A DNA stretch of 7,188 nucleotides from Frankiales bacterium. GTDB lineage: Bacteria > Actinomycetota > Actinomycetes > Mycobacteriales > Jatrophihabitantaceae. Under the pieces are notes generated by a model, which saw only the letters and a program-made list of their open reading frames with translations, did no database searches and was not told where the DNA came from. The stretch's first letter is position 1, and each line of letters begins with the position of its first letter. Positions 1 to 4,689 of this stretch are shown piece by piece. The stretch spans positions 1-7,188 of the forward strand of contig JAOPUY010000313.1 of the NCBI GenBank assembly GCA_025963265.1, written 5' to 3'. The translations under genes were made by a program, and so were the position numbers.

Positions 1-204
1 GTCATCGGCTCGGGTACTGGCATCAGCTAGATGACTCACCGTCCGCCTCGGTCGCGGAGGCGGTAGGGAAATCAAACAGCGGCTGGGCCTGTCACACCGA
101 CTTGTGTGCGTGATCGGTGGGGCCAAGCAGAGACACAGCACGCTGCGCCCGGAGAAGACCCATCAAAATGACGAAGGACCCGGGTTCGATTCCCGGCACC
201 TCCA
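1..204 (+). ncRNA. ssrA: tmRNA (transfer-messenger RNA), 3' part, cut by the left window edge
   Basis: tmRNA rescues ribosomes stalled on broken mRNAs: it acts as an alanyl-tRNA, then supplies a short reading frame that tags the product for degradation. Only the part after the tag is here. The 3' tRNA-like end is clear: a T-arm at 182-198 (CCGGG stem, TTCGATT loop, CCCGG), then the acceptor strand CACCTCC with discriminator A at 204. CCA is not encoded (CAA follows), so it must be added afterwards. Upstream, GCAGAG near 127 and CGGAGAAG near 149 match mycobacterial tmRNA as I recall it. Three hairpins fit the pseudoknot chain: 1-6 with 30-35, 43-49 with 57-63, and 95-100 with 114-119. The tag and the 5' acceptor strand (expected roughly GGNGGTG) lie outside the window. 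The usual partner smpB is not visible. Identification is firm; the 5' end is missing. Confidence 0.93.
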
Positions 205-252
205 CAATCGACAAGACCCGCCCAGCAGTATCGGGCGGGTCTTGTCGATTGT
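204..252 (+). terminator. Intrinsic terminator of ssrA, perfect 20-bp stem
   Basis: Bases 204-223 pair without mismatch with 233-252 around a 9-nt loop (224-232). The stem starts at the last base of the mature tmRNA. Only a weak T-rich stretch follows (GATTGTTGG), which is common for strong-stem actinobacterial terminators. Because it is symmetrical, it could also stop minus-strand transcripts from the small gene ending at 342. Confidence 0.85.
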
Positions 253-341
253 TGGCCGTTGACCCGCGGGAATCGGGAGGAGGCCGTGAGGAACGAGCGG
301 CCGACGGATCCCGGCACCTCCCGCGAGCGCCGGCGGTGGCG
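253..341. other. Short gap between converging ssrA and small gene
   Basis: No gene is seen. The stretch holds an exact 13-bp copy (309-321) of the tmRNA 3' end (191-203). It also holds GGAACGAGCG at 290-299, which is the reverse complement of 384-393 inside the small gene. Confidence 0.5.
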
Positions 342-611
342 CTACTGCCGCCGTAGCGCCGAAAGGCAACTGCCGCAGGCCAGCGCTCGTTCCGCGAACG
401 GGATCTCGGGGAACAAGTACATGCCCTCGGTCTCAAGCCCGCAGGCGGTGTTGGAGTCGCCGGCCCGCGCGGCGTGGTTGACCCCGGAGGTCAGGCTGTC
501 GTTCGGGCGGTAGGAGTAGCTCTCGCGCGAACGGCGGACCGTGCGGGGATCGTTCGGCGGATCAATAGTCGCGGTGATGTAACCCATGAGCGGATTGCTG
601 CTGCCTTCCAC
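342..611 (-). CDS. Small protein with H..C..CxxC zinc-ligand pattern, function unknown
   Basis: I do not recognise a named family. The chosen GTG at 611 has a good ribosome binding site (GGGGAGAG, 9 nt upstream) and gives 89 residues. An in-frame ATG at 734 would add 41 residues of less coding-like sequence and has no ribosome binding site; an ATG at 587 is also possible. Codon use in the C-terminal two thirds is typical of a high-GC gene. Visible ligands are H46, C57, C79 and C82 (H-x10-C-x21-CxxC), inside a core reading HAARAGDSNTACGL then ALACGSC. This fits a small treble-clef or zinc-ribbon fold, as in many short actinobacterial and phage proteins. There is no signal peptide and no membrane segment. 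It converges on ssrA. A palindrome shared with the UbiA operon lies upstream at 806-826, suggesting common control (inference). Confidence 0.6.
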   Translation of the reverse strand: MEGSSNPLMGYITATIDPPNDPRTVRRSRESYSYRPNDSLTSGVNHAARAGDSNTACGLETEGMYLFPEIPFAERALACGSCLSALRRQ

Positions 612-776
612 GATCGGTAGCTCTCCCCGTGTCACGTCGCCATGCTGGCGTGGCTCACCCCGACGCTGCTGGTCGAACGCTCCCGGCGTGATGCCCGGTA
701 CGGCAGACGCATCTGCCGTTTCGCTGGTGATCATAAGACGGACGAGCGGCGATCTGGACGAAATCTCGGTTTTGTT

Positions 777-804
777 TCTATGGGGAAACCCACATATCTC
801 ACAA
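777..804 (-). promoter_or_regulatory. Candidate promoter for the small zinc-ligand gene
   Basis: On the minus strand, TTGTGA (804-799) and CATAGA (782-777) are separated by 16 bp. They resemble a sigma-70 type -35 and a weak -10, which would start transcription near 770. The palindrome at 806-826 lies directly upstream of the -35, centred near -46, where an activator would sit. This is a pattern match only. Confidence 0.35.
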
Positions 805-805
805 T

Positions 806-826
806 AGTCGTAGAAAAACTACGACT
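806..826. promoter_or_regulatory. Palindromic operator candidate, copy 1
   Basis: AGTCGTAG-N5-CTACGACT is a perfect 8-bp inverted repeat with loop AAAAA. The same half-sites with the same 5-bp spacing recur at 3801-3819 with an unrelated centre (TGGGA). That argues for a dimeric protein binding site rather than an RNA hairpin. It lies upstream of the gene ending at 342 and 53 bp past the stop of the pseudo-receiver. A role as that gene's terminator is less likely, since no T-run follows on the minus strand. Confidence 0.55.
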
Positions 827-878
827 TTCGATACAGCGCACTGCCCCTAAGCCGACCCCGAGCTGATCGCGGCAGCAA

Positions 879-1337
879 TCAAACGGCCGGTCGGCTGTCC
901 ACCGGGCAGGGCCGCGAGAGGCCGAGCAGCGAGGCGCGCGGCACCGAGATCAGCACCGTGTCGTCGCGGCGAGCGGCCCCGCGGATCGCCATCGCCAGTT
1001 CCAGGCCGTCCGCGCCCTCCAGCAGATAGGCCGACACGCCGGCCGAGATGAGCTCGAGGATCAACGCTGGCTCCTCGCGCAGAGCCAGCATGACGATCCG
1101 GGTGACCGGACTGGCTGCGCGCACGGCGGTCGCGGTGGCGACTGGGCCGTCGCCGGGCAGCTCGACGTTGAGGACGAGCACGTCGGGTTGGCAGTCCAGC
1201 GCCACGCTCACCGCGTCGGCCGAGGATGAGCCTTGCCGGGTCACGGCCAGGTCGGCGCTGTCGTTGACCAAGCTGATCAGCCGGTTGCGGGAGCCCACGC
1301 AGTCGTCGATCACCGCGACCCGGATCGGCGTCGTCAC
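879..1337 (-). CDS. Stand-alone pseudo-receiver protein (degenerate response-regulator paralogue, no DNA-binding domain)
   Basis: This 152-residue protein has a CheY-like receiver fold and nothing after it. It aligns without gaps to residues 1-140 of the complete regulator encoded at 4011-4649, with about 83 of 140 residues identical by hand count. The acidic pair D11-D12 is kept. The phospho-acceptor is N57 instead of D, the switch Thr is A85 and the conserved Lys is E107, so aspartyl phosphorylation should not be possible. The protein ends in SRPCPVDSRPAV just where the LuxR-type helix-turn-helix would begin. I see no helix-turn-helix remnant downstream. The GTG start at 1337 overlaps the kinase stop (GTGA), so translation is probably coupled. 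The frame is intact and the core residues are kept, which suggests a working protein rather than decay. Likely roles (inference) are binding or sequestering the kinase, or pairing with the complete regulator. Confidence 0.85.
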   Translation of the reverse strand: MTTPIRVAVIDDCVGSRNRLISLVNDSADLAVTRQGSSSADAVSVALDCQPDVLVLNVELPGDGPVATATAVRAASPVTRIVMLALREEPALILELISAGVSAYLLEGADGLELAMAIRGAARRDDTVLISVPRASLLGLSRPCPVDSRPAV

Positions 1338-2476
1338 CGCGGGCCGGTCCCGGTCGGCGGGATCTGCACGCGAACCGCGACCAGCGAGCCCTCGCCCGGC
1401 GCGCTCTGCATCGTCAGCGTGCCGCCTAGCAGCTCGGCGCGCTCGCGCATGGAGTCCAGCCCGACGTGGCGGTGGCGGGCCAGCGTTCGCTCGAGGTCGA
1501 ATCCGCACCCGTCGTCGCGCACCGAGGCGGTCAGCTCAGAGGCCGACACCTTGACCTCGATCAGCACTCTCTCGGCCCGGGCGTGCGAGATCGCGTTGCG
1601 GAACGCTTCGCGCAGCAAGAGGAAGACTTCCTCGGAGTAGGCCGCCGACAAGGTGTCGACCGGCCCCTCGACCCGGAGTTCGGCCGCTGGCACCGGTGGG
1701 ATCGTGTCCAAGTAGCGCTGCAGCGCGGCCGTCAATCCGATCGCCCCCGCGCCCTCGCGCAACTCGGCGGACAGGCCGCGCACCAATCGAAGCACCTCGC
1801 GCATGGACTTCTGGGTCGCGGCCAGCTTTCGATCGGCCTGCTCGGGATCGGTCACGGCGTAGACCTCGTACAGCTCTAGGCCCTGCAGCGCCACCGCGAC
1901 CGCCGGGGCGGCGACGTCGTGCAGATCGCGCGAGACCCGTCGTCGCTCGTCCTGGTTGGCCGCTTGGGCCTTCGTCAGGACGACGTCGATGTAGCTCAGC
2001 GCGGCCATGGACATCCGATCCATGATCGTCCGGTTCAGCAACAGCGCGGCGTCGCGGTCGGCTCGCTCGTGACCCAGGACGGCCAGGCGGTCCGAGACCG
2101 CGGGCAGCGCCGCCTGGAACATCAACGCGGCGGCCCGCAACGACTGGGCCGGATTAGCGCCGGTCGCCGCGCGCGCCTTGCCGATCTGGGCGCTCAGATC
2201 GAGGTCGTCGGCCGGCGACTCGGCCGCCGCGATGGACGCGTCCGGTCCGGTGGTCACGTCCGGCGCAGTAGCCGGGGACCAGCGCAGGGTCGGCGCGAGC
2301 GCGTCCAGCACGCTGAACAGCTGGGCGACGACCTGCTGGACGACGGATTCCGAACCCAGCAGGGGGCTACCGGCCTCGCTGAGCAGCCCCAGGTATCGAG
2401 CCTTGATGTCCTCGCCGAACTCCTGTCGGGATCGCCCGCCCGCGGATGGCTCAGGGATCTCGGCGGCCGGACACAT
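1334..2476 (-). CDS. Soluble NarL-type sensor histidine kinase
   Basis: This cytoplasmic two-component kinase autophosphorylates on His and passes the phosphate to a response regulator. With the ATG at 2476 (AAGGGA upstream) it has 380 residues. Residues 20-60 form a helical N-terminal region (LGLLSEAGSPLLG), followed by a linker. Helices at about 95-165 (QSLRAAALMFQAALP) resemble the input region of other actinobacterial NarL-type kinases. The HisKA_3 phospho-acceptor is H186 in SRDLHD. The ATPase part has an N-box around N294 (REAFRNAISHA), a G1 box DDGCGF (321-326), HVGL (337-340) and GEGS (361-364). No membrane segment is present, so the signal must be intracellular or come from a partner. 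The neighbouring receiver lacks its acceptor Asp, so the working partner is probably the complete regulator encoded at 4011-4649. An in-frame ATG at 2671 overlapping the UbiA stop would add 65 repeat-rich residues; rare codons argue against it. Confidence 0.88.
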   Translation of the reverse strand: MCPAAEIPEPSAGGRSRQEFGEDIKARYLGLLSEAGSPLLGSESVVQQVVAQLFSVLDALAPTLRWSPATAPDVTTGPDASIAAAESPADDLDLSAQIGKARAATGANPAQSLRAAALMFQAALPAVSDRLAVLGHERADRDAALLLNRTIMDRMSMAALSYIDVVLTKAQAANQDERRRVSRDLHDVAAPAVAVALQGLELYEVYAVTDPEQADRKLAATQKSMREVLRLVRGLSAELREGAGAIGLTAALQRYLDTIPPVPAAELRVEGPVDTLSAAYSEEVFLLLREAFRNAISHARAERVLIEVKVSASELTASVRDDGCGFDLERTLARHRHVGLDSMRERAELLGGTLTMQSAPGEGSLVAVRVQIPPTGTGPR

Positions 2477-2525
2477 GCTTGCCCCGTCCCTTAGCCGATA
2501 TGGACACAACGTCGGTGATCGGGCA

Positions 2526-2531
2526 ATCCTA
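2526..2531 (-). promoter_or_regulatory. Possible -10 element of the kinase gene
   Basis: TAGGAT on the minus strand matches the actinobacterial TANNNT -10 pattern. It lies 49 bp upstream of the kinase ATG at 2476. No convincing -35 precedes it. It matters only if the kinase is transcribed separately from the UbiA gene. Confidence 0.25.
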
Positions 2532-2572
2532 ACGCGGGTCCGCGGCGGCGCGAGCCGGTGCGCTCGGGCGCC

Positions 2573-2644
2573 CCTAGCCGTCCCAGCAGTCCTAGTCGTC
2601 CCAGCCGTCCTTGTCGTCCCAGCCGTCCTAGTCGTGCCAGCCCT
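2573..2644. repeat. Four 18-bp tandem repeats between the UbiA and kinase genes
   Basis: The unit CCTAGTCGTCCCAGCCGT occurs at 2573-2590, 2591-2608, 2609-2626 and 2627-2644 with one to three changes in the divergent copies. It fills part of the 194-bp gap between the UbiA stop and the kinase ATG. As 18 is a multiple of three, both strands stay open: the minus strand would read AGTTRT repeats in frame with the kinase. The minus-strand codons are rich in AGG, ACT and ACA, unlike the neighbouring genes, so I regard the block as non-coding. Copies differ by point changes only. Confidence 0.85.
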
Positions 2645-2670
2645 CGTCGCCGCCGAAGCGATCGCGGCCA

Positions 2671-3630
2671 TCACAGCGCGATCGAGATGTTGGCGAGGTA
2701 TTGGGTGGTCAGGAACACCCGATAGGACAACCGTCGTCGGCCTCGGGTGGCGGCGCGCGCTGAAGAAGCGAGAGTGACGGTGAGGCCGAGCGAACCGCCT
2801 AACAACAGGCACGCGGTGCTCAGGCCGCTGCCGAGGGCCAGCGCCAACCCGAGGGCCCCGGCCGACATCGCGATCGCGAGGACGGCGATCAGCGTGCGCG
2901 CTCGTTCCCGTCCCAGCAGCACCGGCCAGGTGCGGCGCCCGGCGGCGGCGTCGCCCTCGATGTCGGAGAAGTCTTTGCAGGCGCAGCACAAACCCACCCA
3001 CAGGGCCACAGCGAGGCCGGTGATGATCTCGCTGGCGCTGAGCGACCCGCGAGTCGTCCAGCCCGCGCCGTAGGTCACGGCAGCGCCGGCTCCGATGACC
3101 ACTCCGAAGCCGATCGGGTCCTCTTTCCAGGACGGCCCGGCCGAATAGGCCCATCCGACGAGCAGGAAGACCAGGGCCAGCACCACCAGCACCAGCCCTT
3201 GCCGGGCGAGCAGGGCCGTCCCCACGATGCTCAACAGGACGCAGCAGGTCAGCGCGGTCTGCGGCGCCAGTCGGCCGGCGGCGATCGGACGTCCCGAGAG
3301 GTTGAGGACGTCGGCGGCCACGTCGGTGACCCCGTTGAACACGTAGATGGCCACCGATAGGCAGAGCCAGCCCAGCAGGGCGAGGCCCGCGCGCAGGCTG
3401 GGCCGATAGAGCAGGTCCGAGGCCACCACGAACCGCAGCGCGAAGACGAACTGCACCGGCGGTCGTGACTCGGCCAGCAGGTCTCGGGCCAGGCGCAGGC
3501 CGTCCCCGAGGTGGACCGGCACGGCTGTCACCGCCGTCAGCGACCCGACGACGCGGGGCCGGGGGAGCGAGCGTTGGACGGCGGTTGCGCTCAGATACGG
3601 CTGCCGGTGAAGCGAGACGTCGGAGGTCAT
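2671..3630 (-). CDS. UbiA-family membrane prenyltransferase
   Basis: UbiA enzymes move a prenyl chain from a polyprenyl diphosphate to an aromatic or other acceptor inside the membrane, using Mg2+ held by two Asp motifs. Both motifs are present in this 319-residue protein. The first is N99-G-V-T-D103-x3-D107, followed by RPIAAGR (114-120). The second is D220-F-S-D223-x3-D227 in KDFSDIEGDAAAGRRT. YSAGP at 162-166 also fits. About eight or nine hydrophobic segments occupy residues 60-320; the first 50 residues are polar. The usual NDxxD reads NGVTD here, so one secondary Asp is Gly. The second motif resembles the chlorophyll synthase and DGGGP synthase branches, but the acceptor cannot be told. 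The ATG at 3630 has GAAGG upstream. It is the first gene of the set with the kinase and pseudo-receiver, and a palindrome lies 171 bp upstream. No quinone or terpene genes are nearby. Confidence 0.85.
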   Translation of the reverse strand: MTSDVSLHRQPYLSATAVQRSLPRPRVVGSLTAVTAVPVHLGDGLRLARDLLAESRPPVQFVFALRFVVASDLLYRPSLRAGLALLGWLCLSVAIYVFNGVTDVAADVLNLSGRPIAAGRLAPQTALTCCVLLSIVGTALLARQGLVLVVLALVFLLVGWAYSAGPSWKEDPIGFGVVIGAGAAVTYGAGWTTRGSLSASEIITGLAVALWVGLCCACKDFSDIEGDAAAGRRTWPVLLGRERARTLIAVLAIAMSAGALGLALALGSGLSTACLLLGGSLGLTVTLASSARAATRGRRRLSYRVFLTTQYLANISIAL

Positions 3631-3800
3631 GGCCGCAACCTTCGGCCGTCGAAATGCTCACCACATCCGACTGACGCCCAGTTTTCCTGCGCTGTTCGGC
3701 CTGTCTTCCGGCTACTACTTCCGGTGTAGCGGGTGGCCCGGCAACCCAGCCCGTCGGCGGCGATATCCGCGCGGGCGTTGGCTGCGGGAGCTCTGAGCGC

Positions 3801-3819
3801 GTCGTAGTGGGACTACGAC
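3801..3819. promoter_or_regulatory. Palindromic operator candidate, copy 2
   Basis: GTCGTAG-N5-CTACGAC is a perfect 7-bp inverted repeat with centre TGGGA. Half-sites and spacing are identical to the copy at 806-826. It lies upstream of the UbiA start at 3630 and between that gene and the complete NarL/LuxR-type regulator. Sites of this size and symmetry are usual for dimeric NarL-family regulators. Binding by this particular regulator is an inference. Confidence 0.6.
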
Positions 3820-3985
3820 CTTTGGCACATCGCCGGTCAGACTTTGGGCTCACTTATGCCTGCGACGGTTGTCAGGCCCGGGGACCGGCTGGCACATTCT
3901 GGTTTGGGGCCGGTGGCCTCAGGTACAAAGCCGTGTCGCGCTCGGCTCGCGCTTGGCCTCAACCGCATCCCGTTGACGAGGCGAA

Positions 3986-4003
3986 GCCGCGGGCGGGCGC
4001 GGC
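3986..4003 (-). terminator. Weak hairpin after the response-regulator gene
   Basis: GCCGCG (3986-3991) pairs with CGCGGC (3998-4003) across a 6-nt loop, 7 bp past the regulator stop. It is GC-rich but has no T-run, so termination is only possible. Confidence 0.25.
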
Positions 4004-4010
4004 ACGGCAA

Positions 4011-4649
4011 TCAGAGCAGGCCGAGCTCCTGGGCCTTGCGCACGGCGTCCAAGCGAGACTTGGCCCCGAGCTTGCCGTAGATATTGGTCAGATGCCGTTT
4101 GACCGTTCCCTCGCTGATGTATAGCGCTTTGGCGATGTCCCGGCTGCTCTTGGCCTGGCTGAGCAGGGTGATCACCTCCGACTCCCGGATCGAGATCGGC
4201 GAGACGGTGCTGACCCTGGTCTGTCGAGCCAGCCCGAGCACCGAGGACCGCGCGACGGCGACGAGCACCGTGTCATCGCGGCGAGCCGCTCGGCGGATGG
4301 CGGTCGCCAGTTCGAGCCGATCGGCGCTCTTGAGCAGGTAGGCCGACGCGCCGGCGTCGATCAACTCGAGGATCAAGGCTGGATCGTCGTGCATCGTCAG
4401 GATGACGATCCGGGTGGCCGGACTGGCCATCCGAATCGCCTTGATGGTCGCCGCCGGCCCCTCGCCCGGCAGCTCCACGTCCAGCACCACGACATCGGGT
4501 TTGGCCCGCTCGGCCAGGGCAATCGCCTCCGGCCCGGTGGCGCCCTGCTCGGTCACCTGCAGATCGGTGACCGTCTGCAGCAGCTCGACCAGGCCGTCGC
4601 GGAAGAGCTGGTGGTCATCGACGACGGCGATGCGGATCGGTTCGGTCAC
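4011..4649 (-). CDS. NarL/LuxR-family two-component response regulator
   Basis: This cytoplasmic DNA-binding regulator of 212 residues is switched by aspartyl phosphorylation. The receiver domain (about 5-122) has every key residue: D11-D12 for Mg2+, D57 as acceptor (VVLDVELPG), T85 and K107. The GerE/LuxR helix-turn-helix occupies about 151-212, with SIRESEVITLL, SSRDIAKALYISEGTVKRHLTNIYGKLG and the usual C-terminal helix. The GTG at 4649 was chosen because it sits directly before the receiver; sequence further upstream overlaps oligopeptidase B in another frame. The ribosome binding site is weak. It lies 40 bp after the oligopeptidase B stop on the same strand, so it may be read through from there. 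It is the paralogue of the pseudo-receiver at 879-1337 and the only regulator here able to take phosphate from the kinase at 1334-2476. It is the best candidate to bind the palindromes at 3801 and 806. Confidence 0.92.
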   Translation of the reverse strand: MTEPIRIAVVDDHQLFRDGLVELLQTVTDLQVTEQGATGPEAIALAERAKPDVVVLDVELPGEGPAATIKAIRMASPATRIVILTMHDDPALILELIDAGASAYLLKSADRLELATAIRRAARRDDTVLVAVARSSVLGLARQTRVSTVSPISIRESEVITLLSQAKSSRDIAKALYISEGTVKRHLTNIYGKLGAKSRLDAVRKAQELGLL

Positions 4650-4689
4650 GGCGCTGACGCTACCAATGCCGCCCGGATTGTTCAGCCGG

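Larger units (their letters stand above)
3631..4010. other. 380-bp intergenic region upstream of the UbiA operon
   Basis: No gene is supported on either strand. The region holds the palindrome at 3801-3819, a possible minus-strand -10 (GGATAT, 3768-3763), and a looser GCTAC-N10-GTAGC inverted repeat at 3711-3730. Near the regulator stop is a short GC hairpin at 3986-4003. If transcription starts near 3756, the UbiA leader would be about 125 nt. I see no riboswitch fold that I recognise. Confidence 0.5.

Noticed and set aside
43..63. Hairpin CCGCCTC / GAGGCGG taken as a terminator
   Set aside because: It lies inside the tmRNA, fits a pseudoknot stem of that RNA, and has no T-run after it.
72..436. 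Minus- and plus-strand reading frames across ssrA, one containing VEVPGIEPGS and another CRESNPGPSS
   Set aside because: These peptide strings are the well-known artefact of translating the antisense of tRNA or tmRNA T-arms. The DNA is explained by tmRNA and its terminator.
806..826. Intrinsic terminator of the pseudo-receiver operon
   Set aside because: The minus strand has no T-run after the stem, and the same half-sites recur upstream of the UbiA gene with a different centre. A protein site explains it better, though a double role is not excluded.
2573..2644. CRISPR-like array
   Set aside because: The 18-bp units abut with no spacers, so this is a plain tandem repeat.
3711..3730. GCTAC-N10-GTAGC as a third copy of the operator
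   Set aside because: The half-sites share only GTAG/CTAC and the spacing is 10 rather than 5; too weak to count.
2477..3853. Upstream extension of the kinase frame to about 839 residues
   Set aside because: Beyond 2671 it is the shadow of the UbiA gene in another frame, with Arg/Pro-rich composition and no domain.
3844..4080. Plus-strand frame in the gap and regulator 3' end
   Set aside because: It starts at a TTG without a ribosome binding site, shows no recognisable motif and overlaps the regulator's DNA-binding domain antisense.
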